From: Bacteroidales bacterium UBA6267
GTDB taxonomy: Bacteria; Bacteroidota; Bacteroidia; Bacteroidales; UBA1556
Assembly (NCBI GenBank): GCA_002440745.1
Contig: DJVB01000040.1
Location: forward strand, 1-35,753
Length of the DNA stretch: 35,753 nucleotides
Direction of reading: 5' to 3'
Position 1 is the first letter of the stretch, and each line of letters opens with the position of its first letter. The position numbers and the translations under genes are program-made. Below the pieces are notes generated by a model that saw only the letters and a list, made by a program, of their open reading frames with translations, made no database searches and was not told the DNA's origin. Shown here piece by piece: positions 1 through 7,847 of the stretch.

Positions 1-10
1 TTTTTGAGTC

Positions 11-119
11 TCGGAATGACGATTTGGGATTCGAAATAAGAAGGAGAGAGGAAGGAGCGGCGGCTGCGCCGCCGCTCCTTCCTCTCTCCCAAATGCTCAC
101 AAGACAATCGTCATTCCGA
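11..119. repeat. Nested inverted repeat with a long GC-rich hairpin
   Basis: Bases 43-64 and 68-89 are perfect 22-nt inverted repeats separated by only TGC, giving a very GC-rich stem in otherwise AT-rich DNA. Around it, bases 11-24 (TCGGAATGACGATT) and 106-119 form a second perfect 14-bp inverted pair, so the whole unit can fold as one cruciform. The right arm runs on into CATTCCGAACGCAGTGATGA, which resembles a dispersed intergenic repeat I recall from many bacterial and Bacteroidota genomes; that identification is from memory. It lies downstream of the minus-strand gene at 227-1108, so it could also stop that transcript, although no long T-tract follows the stem. Confidence 0.8.
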
Positions 120-226
120 ACGCAGTGATGAATCTGTATATCAGTTAGATACGAACTTTATTTAATGATATTTCACATCGAATTCATGTTAATTATCAAA
201 TCTTCTTTATTTAAACCAAACGCCTC

Positions 227-1108
227 TTATCGCCTTGTACGTTTATATCTAAATCTGGATTTTCCTTTTTTGAAGATTGCTTTGGTATTTCTGCGGTATA
301 GCCGTTTGTTTACGGATGTTCCACCTCGTGGTGTATAAATTGGACCACCTCCCCTACCGAAACTGCGATGACCGCCGGTTCCAAACCAGATATTCATCCC
401 AACACCAAAATAGGTATAACCTTCGACTGAGGACATAAATGATTCATTTTCATTTGGGGTCGCATCTAATTTATCTGTATTGATGGGATGAAAGGAACTC
501 TCGAAATAAAAACTAACTTTGTTGGTAGCAAAAATATTGATAATCAACCCCACAGGCACTACAGTTTCGGTCATAGGAATATATTTTCCGTCTGCTTTGG
601 TTGGTGTTCCGAAACCATTGGTACCAATCAATTTTCCATCTAACATATTGTATTTCCATGAGCGCGACTCTGTTAGACCAATCCCGACAAATCCCACAAC
701 CGACACAATTCGTTTTCGATTAATCCCAAAAAACAAGTTAGTAACATCCACAAGTGCTTCTATGTGGTATTCAAAAATATTTGACTTAAACCAAGCCGAA
801 CTACTTTCCTTCGTGCCTTGAAGTTTTCCGTAACCCATAAAACCCCGTACCCCGAAATAAGGAATAAGCCATTTCTCCAAAGTGACTCCGCCCATGGTTT
901 TCATGTCGGCATAGAAAAACTTACTCAGAGGTGTGCTATGAAAACCACCGGAATGATCAGAAAGATCGCCAAAAAAACTGGTGCCGCCAAAATGTAATCC
1001 AATTGCCCAATTTTCATATAAATGGGTTGAATTTGTAGCTCTTACCTCCTGATGATTGATATTTCCAACAATAAAAATCAGCAATAATAAAAAATAACGA
1101 AATGTCAT
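227..1108 (-). CDS. Outer-membrane beta-barrel-like protein with basic C-terminal tail
   Basis: This 293-residue protein starts with a signal peptide (about residues 1-24) followed by alternating hydrophobic and glycine/aromatic strands, with GLHFGGTSFFGDL near the N-terminus and YFGVGMNIWFGTG near residue 240. That pattern is typical of small Bacteroidota outer-membrane beta-barrel (porin-family or DUF6089-like) proteins; the exact family is uncertain. The last strand should end near residue 245, but the protein continues with a 48-residue tail holding 17 Lys/Arg and no acidic residue, ending in RYKRTRR. Such a tail is odd for a barrel protein, which normally ends with an aromatic residue. 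A TACTTTTG promoter element sits on the minus strand about 34 nt upstream of the ATG. It is a single gene, divergent from yraN. No specific function can be assigned. Confidence 0.75.
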   Translation of the reverse strand: MTFRYFLLLLIFIVGNINHQEVRATNSTHLYENWAIGLHFGGTSFFGDLSDHSGGFHSTPLSKFFYADMKTMGGVTLEKWLIPYFGVRGFMGYGKLQGTKESSSAWFKSNIFEYHIEALVDVTNLFFGINRKRIVSVVGFVGIGLTESRSWKYNMLDGKLIGTNGFGTPTKADGKYIPMTETVVPVGLIINIFATNKVSFYFESSFHPINTDKLDATPNENESFMSSVEGYTYFGVGMNIWFGTGGHRSFGRGGGPIYTPRGGTSVNKRLYRRNTKAIFKKGKSRFRYKRTRR

Positions 1109-1141
1109 TTGCTTATATAATTAGTTGCTCTTAATGCTTTA

Positions 1142-1149
1142 CAAAAGTA
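1142..1149 (-). promoter_or_regulatory. -7 element of the beta-barrel gene
   Basis: The minus strand reads TACTTTTG, a perfect match to the Bacteroidota -7 consensus TAnnTTTG, placing a transcription start roughly 28 nt before the ATG at 1108. I see no clear TTTG box at the expected upstream distance. Confidence 0.55.
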
Positions 1150-1258
1150 TATTTTTTTCTAATGTTGAAAATGTGATAATGGTTTTGTTAAAGATAACAT
1201 AATAAATACAAATCTTATATCCGAAAACTTGTTATTTTTACCATTCAAAACCTTAACT

Positions 1259-1618
1259 ATGGCAGAACATAACGAAACCGGAAAAGCAGGCGAAGAAATT
1301 GCTTTTGAGTACTTAATAAATCTTGGATGGAAAGTAGTGGAGCAAAACTACCGATTTGGGAAAGCCGAAATCGACATCATAGCAATTGATGGTCCTGAGA
1401 TAGTTTTTGTTGAAGTGAAAACGCGGTCGTCCAATCGAATTATGGAACCTGAATTTGCGGTGAATCGAACAAAACAAAAGCTCATTATTGGAGCTGCCGA
1501 TTTCTATATCCGAAAAAATAAAATAAGTCAATGGGCTCGATTTGATATACTTTCCGTAGTTGTTCATCCCCAAGGAAAAGAAATACGATTGATGAAAAAC
1601 GCTTACACAGCATACTGA
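1259..1618 (+). CDS. yraN: YraN/UPF0102 family endonuclease-fold protein
   Basis: This is a 119-residue member of the UPF0102 (YraN) family, which has a restriction-endonuclease-like fold; its cellular role is not firmly established. The N-terminal NETGKAGEEIAFEYL helix, then YRFGKAEIDIIA and IVFVEVKTRSS, reproduce the family's D...E-x-K nuclease-type core. The length is normal for the family. The reading frame extends upstream to a TTG at 1229, but the ATG at 1259 is preferred because a promoter-like TATTTTTA (1233-1240, one mismatch to TAnnTTTG) lies between the two, and family members begin near MAEHNETG. A TATTTTTG element for the next gene lies just past the stop codon. Confidence 0.88.
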   Translation: MAEHNETGKAGEEIAFEYLINLGWKVVEQNYRFGKAEIDIIAIDGPEIVFVEVKTRSSNRIMEPEFAVNRTKQKLIIGAADFYIRKNKISQWARFDILSVVVHPQGKEIRLMKNAYTAY

Positions 1619-1625
1619 TTTTACT

Positions 1626-1633
1626 TATTTTTG
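1626..1633 (+). promoter_or_regulatory. -7 element of the M3 peptidase gene
   Basis: TATTTTTG matches TAnnTTTG perfectly and starts 7 nt after the yraN stop, giving a leader of about 20 nt before the ATG at 1660. The -33 box is not obvious. Confidence 0.5.
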
Positions 1634-1659
1634 CTCCCCTTAAATTAAACCCTCAACCA

Positions 1660-3783
1660 ATGAATAAAATTATTTTAAGCATGGCCTCCCTGATGATTAT
1701 TCTCGGAGCCTGCACCAACCAAACTCCAAAAACCGTTCAACCGATGACTGATAACAAGTTGTTAAAACCATTTGAAACGCCTTATGGTGTACCGCCTTTT
1801 GACCAAATCAAAACCGAAGATTATCTTCCGGCTTTTGATAGTGCAATTGCAGAAAAACGGCGTGAGATTGAAGCAATTGTAAGCAACAGTGAACCTGCTA
1901 CCTTCGAAAACACTATTGAAGCTCTCGAATATGCAGGAAGTACGCTCGAGAGAGTTTCCGGCGTTTTCTTCAATCTTAACGAGTCGAATCATAGTGAAGA
2001 AATGGAAGCTATCTCTATGGAAGTGAGTCCAAAGGTTACTGCACTTGAGGACGAAATATTCATGAATGACGCTCTTTTTCAAAGAGTTAAAACCGTTTTT
2101 GAAACCACCGACACCACCGGTTGGAATCATGAAAAGAAAATGTTGCTAACCAAAACCTACAAACATTTTGTTCGTGGCGGTGCAAATCTAAATCCAAACG
2201 ACAAACAAAAACTACAGGAAATAAACAAAAAACTCAGCTTACTTTCCATAAAGTTTGAAAGTAATATCCTGAAAGAAACCAACAATTATAGTTTAGTAAT
2301 TGAAAATGAAGCTGATTTGGCAGGACTTCCTGAATCGGTAAAAATTGCCGCTGCCGAAGAAGCAAAAGCACGTGGCTTGGAAAATAAATGGGTTTTCACT
2401 ATTCAAAAGCCATCTCTGATTCCATTTTTAACTTATGCCGAAAACAGAAACCTTCGCGAACAGATGTTCAAAGCCTACACCACCAAAGGCGACCACAACG
2501 ATTCTTTAGACAATAAGGCCTTAGTTGTAGAAATTGTGAACCTTCGCTTGGAAAAAGCCAAACTTCTTGGTTATCCCACATTCGCACATTATGCCTTAGA
2601 GGAATCAATGGCAAAGACACCGGAAAGAGCCAATGAACTTGTTACCAATGTTTTAAAACGTGCCGCCGAGCGTGCTAAGAAAGAATTAGTCGAATTGCAA
2701 AAATTGGCTGATAGCGAAAAAGCAGGAATTAAAATTGAGCCTTGGGATTGGTGGTTTTATGCTGAAAAACTTCGCAAACAACAATACGATTTGAGCGAAG
2801 AGGAATTACGTCCCTACTTTAAGCTCGAGAACGTAAGAAACGGAATGTTTGATGTTGCCACAAAACTCTATGGAATCACTTTCAGAAAAAACACCGAACT
2901 TCCTGTCATGGATGCTGAAGCTGAAGCTTTTGACGTGCTCAATAGCAAGGGCGATGTGATTGCCATTCTTTATAGCGACTATTATCCGAGAAGCAGCAAA
3001 AGAGCCGGAGCTTGGATGACAGCATACCGCAAACAACAGCGTGATGCTCAAGGAAATAACATCATTCCTATCATTTCGCAAACCACCAATTTCACAAAAG
3101 CCACAGCCGATAAACCCAGCTTACTAAGCATGGACGAAGTTGAAACATTGTTTCATGAATTTGGCCACTGCTTGCATGGTATGATGAGCAACTGCAACTA
3201 TCAGAGTTTATCGGGCACTGATGTCCCTCGTGATTTTGTGGAATTGCCAAGTCAGATAATGGAAAATTGGGCAACGGAGCCTGAGGTGATGAAAACTTAC
3301 GCCAAGCATTATCAAACCGGAGAAGTAATTCCTGATGAACTAATAGCAAAAATGCAACGGTCGTCCACCTTCAATCAAGGTTTTGTTGCCACCGAATTTG
3401 TTGCAGCAGCAGCATTGGATATGTATTGGCATAGCATCGAAGAACCGTTTTCAGGAAATGTAAACGAATTTGAAACTAAGGTATTGGCCGAAGCAGGATT
3501 GATACCACAGATTGTAGTTCGCTATCGCTCAACCTATTATAGCCATATTTTTGGTGGAGGATACGCAGCCGGATATTATAGCTACTTATGGACTGCTGTT
3601 TTAGATGCCGATGCTTTTGGAGCATTCCAAGAAACATCACTTTTCGATCAGGCCACCGCACAATCCTTTCTCCATAATATTCTTTCACAAGGCGGCACGT
3701 GGGAAGCCGATCAGATGTGGATGAAATTTAGAGGCCGCCAACCCAAAATTGATTACTATCTCAAACGTCAAGGCTTGGAATAA
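1660..3783 (+). CDS. dcp: M3 family zinc peptidase (dipeptidyl carboxypeptidase/oligopeptidase), lipoprotein
   Basis: This 707-residue protein is a thimet-oligopeptidase-family (M3) metallopeptidase that degrades short peptides, most like peptidyl-dipeptidase Dcp. The zinc motif HEFGH is at residues 499-503 (ligands His499 and His503, catalytic Glu500), and Glu528 in DFVELPSQ, 29 residues after the first His, is the expected third ligand. The N-terminal FETPYGVPPFDQI segment is typical of the family, and the length is normal. Unlike the cytosolic E. coli enzyme, it begins with a lipoprotein signal: a hydrophobic stretch followed by LGAC with Cys18. It should therefore be anchored to a membrane facing the periplasm, perhaps trimming imported peptides. 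It has its own promoter-like element and ends at a strong hairpin. Confidence 0.93.
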   Translation: MNKIILSMASLMIILGACTNQTPKTVQPMTDNKLLKPFETPYGVPPFDQIKTEDYLPAFDSAIAEKRREIEAIVSNSEPATFENTIEALEYAGSTLERVSGVFFNLNESNHSEEMEAISMEVSPKVTALEDEIFMNDALFQRVKTVFETTDTTGWNHEKKMLLTKTYKHFVRGGANLNPNDKQKLQEINKKLSLLSIKFESNILKETNNYSLVIENEADLAGLPESVKIAAAEEAKARGLENKWVFTIQKPSLIPFLTYAENRNLREQMFKAYTTKGDHNDSLDNKALVVEIVNLRLEKAKLLGYPTFAHYALEESMAKTPERANELVTNVLKRAAERAKKELVELQKLADSEKAGIKIEPWDWWFYAEKLRKQQYDLSEEELRPYFKLENVRNGMFDVATKLYGITFRKNTELPVMDAEAEAFDVLNSKGDVIAILYSDYYPRSSKRAGAWMTAYRKQQRDAQGNNIIPIISQTTNFTKATADKPSLLSMDEVETLFHEFGHCLHGMMSNCNYQSLSGTDVPRDFVELPSQIMENWATEPEVMKTYAKHYQTGEVIPDELIAKMQRSSTFNQGFVATEFVAAAALDMYWHSIEEPFSGNVNEFETKVLAEAGLIPQIVVRYRSTYYSHIFGGGYAAGYYSYLWTAVLDADAFGAFQETSLFDQATAQSFLHNILSQGGTWEADQMWMKFRGRQPKIDYYLKRQGLE

Positions 3784-3806
3784 TCGGATTGCGTTTTAGT
3801 TAGCTT

Positions 3807-3842
3807 AAAAAAAGCCGTTTCTTAGGAGACGGCTTTTTTTTT
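3807..3842. terminator. Bidirectional intrinsic terminator
   Basis: An 8-bp stem (GCCGTTTC at 3814-3821 with GAGACGGC at 3826-3833, one T-G wobble) closes a TTAG loop. It is flanked by seven A on the left and nine T on the right, so it can work in both directions between two convergent genes. Confidence 0.9.
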
Positions 3843-3855
3843 GAATATGAAGTTT

Positions 3856-4971
3856 TTACTCTTTCAATAGATTATCTAAAAAAGGTTCCTGAATTTGCAA
3901 AACAACTATATCAGCTTTTTCCGATTTCACTATTTCGGGATGAAATCCATGAAGCCAACCATCAAAAATAAAAACAGATTCCTTGAATTGTGGAGCAATG
4001 AAAATTTCTTGCGTGTAAGCAAATGATTCACGAACTAGCAAAAGGCGGTATTTTCCTTGTCCATTAAATACTATTTCAAAATCTTTAAACTCAGGGAATT
4101 TCGTTGTTTGAGGATAGCCTCGCAACCGCCCATGTTCGTAATAATTCTTTGGAATAAATGAAAAATGCGAATAGGATTCCGGAAAATAGGACTGAAGACC
4201 AATCATAGCGGTTAAATTACCATTTTTGCTAATTCTCTTCTCGATATTATAATCCTTTAAATCAAGTAGATTAATATCCGGAATGTCATATTTTATCCTT
4301 TGTAAAATAGCATTAGTACCAACAAATGCCCCATAGGGAGTCCAATGATTATCCGTCTTGAAAAACATTTTAATTCCTGATTTTTTGTAGAATAGTAAAG
4401 TATCCGTTAAATCGACACAATAATTTACTTTCTTCTTTTTAAGAAAATCCACCAATTGAATTCTTTTTGTGATACCACTATAGTTTGTAAAACGAGGATG
4501 AAGAAACTCAGGATATACGGAATATTTCGAAGGAACAATAATAAAATAGAACTTACCTCCATTCTTCTCAACATAATTTTTCCTATCTTCTAAATTACTC
4601 AAAATCAAAGACAACTGAGTTTCTGTATATAAACTATCAGGCAAATGAGTTTCTAATTCAGGATTATTCAAATAAAACCACCCCTCTTTTCCAACGATAA
4701 TCTTATCGTTAATTGCCTGCTGAAAGAGTTTAATATGAGCTATATTCAGCAAAGTAATCAACTGTGTTCGATATGGAAATTGGTCGTTTAAATAACCATC
4801 CATTTGTGCAGGAAAATTATCAAGATGTTTCAAATCAAAAGCAGGAAACTGGTTCAAAGCTCTATTTTCTGTCATATCAGTTTCTTGATCGGGCAAATAC
4901 AAATGTAAACCACTAAATACCAATATGATTAAAAGAAAAAGAAATGTCAATATGAAATTATAAGCTCTCAT
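3856..4971 (-). CDS. AlgJ/AlgX-like SGNH-fold protein for polysaccharide O-acetylation
   Basis: This 371-residue protein has an N-terminal membrane anchor (about residues 5-27) and a periplasmic SGNH-like domain. It resembles the AlgJ/AlgX/DHHW family that transfers acetyl groups to exported polysaccharide. Visible signatures are DNHWTPYGAF, with Asp207 and His209 as the expected catalytic dyad, and RESFAY, with Ser316 as the likely nucleophile. The start lies 1 nt from the stop of the MBOAT gene just upstream, so the two are almost certainly co-translated. The MBOAT protein would pass an acyl group across the membrane and this protein would place it on a glycan. The glycan target cannot be read from the sequence. 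It ends at the bidirectional terminator at 3807-3842. Confidence 0.85.
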   Translation of the reverse strand: MRAYNFILTFLFLLIILVFSGLHLYLPDQETDMTENRALNQFPAFDLKHLDNFPAQMDGYLNDQFPYRTQLITLLNIAHIKLFQQAINDKIIVGKEGWFYLNNPELETHLPDSLYTETQLSLILSNLEDRKNYVEKNGGKFYFIIVPSKYSVYPEFLHPRFTNYSGITKRIQLVDFLKKKKVNYCVDLTDTLLFYKKSGIKMFFKTDNHWTPYGAFVGTNAILQRIKYDIPDINLLDLKDYNIEKRISKNGNLTAMIGLQSYFPESYSHFSFIPKNYYEHGRLRGYPQTTKFPEFKDFEIVFNGQGKYRLLLVRESFAYTQEIFIAPQFKESVFIFDGWLHGFHPEIVKSEKADIVVLQIQEPFLDNLLKE

Positions 4972-4972
4972 G

Positions 4973-6391
4973 TTAAAACCTAAAATAGATAAATGGATTG
5001 TACTGATCAGATAAAATAAAGAGAATGGATAAGCCCAAAAGGGAAATCAAGAAAACAGCTTTAAGAATCAGATAAATAGCCTTAATATTTCCTGATTTTC
5101 GCAAAAAAAGCACTAATCTTTTTGCAGTAATTGGAAGTAAATTTGAAGACCCAATAATTCCAATAGGCACTAAAAATAGTAGCAGAGGAGTAAGAAAATT
5201 TAAGGCAGAATAAGCACCATTCTGAAAGCTAAACATTTTTGCAACAAAAAGAAAAGCAATATCAATTTCTTCAATTCTAAAAAACACCCATCCAACTAAA
5301 ACTACTAACAAAGTGTAGAAGTGAGGAACTATTCGCCCCGTTTTCGACAATATTTTTCCTAATCCTAACCTTTCAACAATTAAAAACAAACCATGAAACA
5401 AACCCCAAAATACAAAACTCCAACTGGCGCCATGCCAAAAACCGGTGAGAAAGAAAACAATGAGTAGGTTTAAATAAACCCTGAAATTACCTTTTCGATT
5501 GCCACCTAAGGGGATGTAGAGATAATCTCGAAACCAATTGGAAAGCGAAATATGCCATCGTCTCCAAAACTCTTTGATAGACTTAGCTACATAAGGAAAA
5601 TTGAAATTTTCTAAAAACCGAAAACCAAACATTTTCCCCAAACCAATGGCCATATCGGAATAACCGGAAAAATCAAAGTAGATCTGAAAAGCGTAAAGAA
5701 TTGCGCCAAACCAAGCTGCAGATGTAGAAAGTGAATCAGGATTTATGGAGAAAATCTGGTCGGCAACTAAGGCGAAATTATTAGCCAAAAGCACTTTCTT
5801 GGCCAGTCCAATAATAAAGCGTTCAATCCCTTGTCGGAAGTTTCGAAGATTGTGAATTCTATTGGCAAGCTGGAGATGGATGTCGTGATACCTAACAATC
5901 GGGCCGGCAATAAGCTGAGGAAACAGTGAAATATATAAGGATAGATTTATGATATTCTTCTGAACCTGAGTATCTTTGCGATAAACATCAACTAAATAGG
6001 AGATGGATTGAAACGTAAAAAATGAAATGCCGATGGGAAGCATGATACCAAGGTCCGGTAAAGGTTGCAGTCCAATATTTTCGCGAAGAAAGCTGATATT
6101 TGAAACAATAAAGTTGGCATATTTAAAGACCACTAAAAGTGACAAATTCAGGACAATTCCAAAAATTAAAGCTCCTTTTTTTTGATTTACTGATGAAATC
6201 AATCGTCCAAAAACATAGTTTGCTAACAAAGAAAAAAGTAAGATAAGGCTCAAAGAAACCCCACTCCAAGAATAAAATATTAAACTAGCAAACAGCAAGA
6301 AGACATTTCGAAAACGAACAGGTAACAAATAGTAAATCAGTAGATTAACAGGTAAAAATAAGAAAATGAAATTTACCGAATTAAACAACAT
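4973..6391 (-). CDS. MBOAT family O-acyltransferase (AlgI-like)
   Basis: This 472-residue polytopic membrane protein belongs to the membrane-bound O-acyltransferase family, AlgI/DltB branch, which moves acetyl groups across the cytoplasmic membrane for modification of exported polymers. About a dozen hydrophobic segments are visible. Diagnostic motifs are the PQLIAGPIVR segment, FDFSGYSDMAIG, EFWRRWHISLSNWFRDYLYI and FFLTGFWHGASW, with the conserved catalytic His at residue 320. Length is normal for AlgI. It is followed after 1 nt by an AlgJ-like gene, the usual two-component acetylation pair. It lies 72 nt downstream of gatD on the same strand, so it may be partly read from the gatED transcript. 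No polysaccharide-synthesis genes are beside it. Confidence 0.92.
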   Translation of the reverse strand: MLFNSVNFIFLFLPVNLLIYYLLPVRFRNVFLLFASLIFYSWSGVSLSLILLFSLLANYVFGRLISSVNQKKGALIFGIVLNLSLLVVFKYANFIVSNISFLRENIGLQPLPDLGIMLPIGISFFTFQSISYLVDVYRKDTQVQKNIINLSLYISLFPQLIAGPIVRYHDIHLQLANRIHNLRNFRQGIERFIIGLAKKVLLANNFALVADQIFSINPDSLSTSAAWFGAILYAFQIYFDFSGYSDMAIGLGKMFGFRFLENFNFPYVAKSIKEFWRRWHISLSNWFRDYLYIPLGGNRKGNFRVYLNLLIVFFLTGFWHGASWSFVFWGLFHGLFLIVERLGLGKILSKTGRIVPHFYTLLVVLVGWVFFRIEEIDIAFLFVAKMFSFQNGAYSALNFLTPLLLFLVPIGIIGSSNLLPITAKRLVLFLRKSGNIKAIYLILKAVFLISLLGLSILFILSDQYNPFIYFRF

Positions 6392-6463
6392 TATAAGAAG
6401 ATTTAGTATTTTGAACTATCGTGGCAAAAAAACTTGCCGGCGAAAACAGTAATAAATCAAATT

Positions 6464-7846
6464 CTACTTATGCACATTTCGGATAAAATCTTCCACTTCA
6501 GGCACTCCGCCTTGATAGACTAAATATCCATTATAAGGCTCACGTATAGTGATTTCATCATTTACAGGAGTAAGCATCAATTTCTTAACCTCTTCAGGGT
6601 CTTTTGTTTGGCCTAAAGCCCATGACAACTTCACCCAAGCCACCTCCGGCAACATATTTCCGGCAGGAATTATTCCTTTTGCCATCATATCGCGACCGGT
6701 GTCGTAAACAAACATGTGAACATATCCCCAAAGTGTTTGAAGAGTCATATACATGTGAATTCCTTTGGCGTGAGCCCTTTCAATGGCGGGGTAAAGTTCC
6801 TTATTTACGTGCCCTAAACCGGTTCCCACAAAAATAATTCCCTCATAACCTTTGTCAATCATAGCATCAAGAATGTCGGGACTCATGGCAGGATAGTAAT
6901 AAAGCATGGTAACTTTCTCGTTCCAGAATGGCTTGATATCCACATTTTTATCATTTCTTCTCTTATGATAATTCTTCTTGATTGGCGTTATGCTTTTTCG
7001 GTTTATCATAGCAAGAGGGGTATCGCCGATGGTTCGGAACGTTGAACGATACGAAGAGTGCATTTTTCGCACGCGTGTGCCTTTATGAAGAAGGCCATAC
7101 TCATCGGAAGTTGGGCCAAACATACAAACCATCACCTCAGCAATGTCGGAAGTGCCGGCAGCTTTCATGGCGTGCATCAGATTTAGAGCCGCATCGGAGC
7201 TCGGGCGGTCGCTGGAGCGCTGACTTCCTACAAGCACTATAGGCACCGGTGAATTCTGAACCATAAAAGTGAGAGCTGCACCCGTATGATGCAAGGTATC
7301 TGTACCGTGTCCGATAACAATTCCATCTACTCCTTTTTTTATTTCCTTCTCAATGGCAAGAGCAAGAGCCTTGTATTGCGTTGGCCCCATATTTTCGGAA
7401 AAGACCGCAAAAACCTTCTCCGTTTCAAGGTTGCAAATCTCGGCCAATTCAGGTACGGCACCATATAATTCACCGGGAGAAAAGGCCGGAATAACTGCTC
7501 CTGTGCGATAGTCGAGCCGTGAAGCAATGGTTCCTCCTGTACCAAATAATTTCACTTTTGGCAATCCGGGAGTCATAGGAAATTGTTTTTGAGGAATGGC
7601 ATAGTTAGCCTTTTTATACCCCACTTCTTTCATATTTGTGATGGTATCTATATCAATTCCAATATTATAACCGGTGATAATTTTCATCACCAAATGTTTG
7701 TCATCATCATTTTCGGATCTTGGGAGCAATGTGCCCTCAAATTTTCCGCGAGTCGTATCCACAATTGCCTGACCCCAAACACGTACATTATACTTTTGCA
7801 AAATTGCTAATGCTGATCCTTTATATCCTTGAAATAAATCTTCCAT
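6464..7846 (-). CDS. gatD: Glu-tRNA(Gln) amidotransferase subunit D (archaeal-type asparaginase subunit)
   Basis: GatD supplies ammonia by hydrolysing glutamine, which GatE uses to convert Glu-tRNA(Gln) to Gln-tRNA(Gln). The 460-residue protein has the extra N-terminal domain (about residues 1-95) that separates GatD from plain L-asparaginase, then the asparaginase fold. The catalytic set is intact: Thr106 in GTGGTIAS, Thr182-Asp183 in GHGTDTLHHT, and Lys261 in GTRVRKMHSS. The GTRVRKMHSSYRSTFR segment is distinctive for GatD. It starts 1 nt after the gatE stop, so it forms a two-gene operon with its obligate partner. GatDE is regarded as the archaeal form of this enzyme, bacteria usually using GatCAB, so inter-domain transfer is likely. 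A simple type I asparaginase is the alternative, but the N-domain and the gatE neighbour argue against it. Confidence 0.95.
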   Translation of the reverse strand: MEDLFQGYKGSALAILQKYNVRVWGQAIVDTTRGKFEGTLLPRSENDDDKHLVMKIITGYNIGIDIDTITNMKEVGYKKANYAIPQKQFPMTPGLPKVKLFGTGGTIASRLDYRTGAVIPAFSPGELYGAVPELAEICNLETEKVFAVFSENMGPTQYKALALAIEKEIKKGVDGIVIGHGTDTLHHTGAALTFMVQNSPVPIVLVGSQRSSDRPSSDAALNLMHAMKAAGTSDIAEVMVCMFGPTSDEYGLLHKGTRVRKMHSSYRSTFRTIGDTPLAMINRKSITPIKKNYHKRRNDKNVDIKPFWNEKVTMLYYYPAMSPDILDAMIDKGYEGIIFVGTGLGHVNKELYPAIERAHAKGIHMYMTLQTLWGYVHMFVYDTGRDMMAKGIIPAGNMLPEVAWVKLSWALGQTKDPEEVKKLMLTPVNDEITIREPYNGYLVYQGGVPEVEDFIRNVHK

Positions 7847-7847
7847 C

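Noticed and set aside
519..821. Plus-strand open frame of 100 codons inside the beta-barrel gene
   Set aside because: It lies wholly antisense to a gene with a clear signal peptide and promoter, and resembles no protein family.
6423..6440. Possible terminator between gatD and the MBOAT gene
   Set aside because: GGCAA and TTGCC arms exist around 6423-6438, but there is no following T-tract on the minus strand, so read-through from gatED is not excluded.
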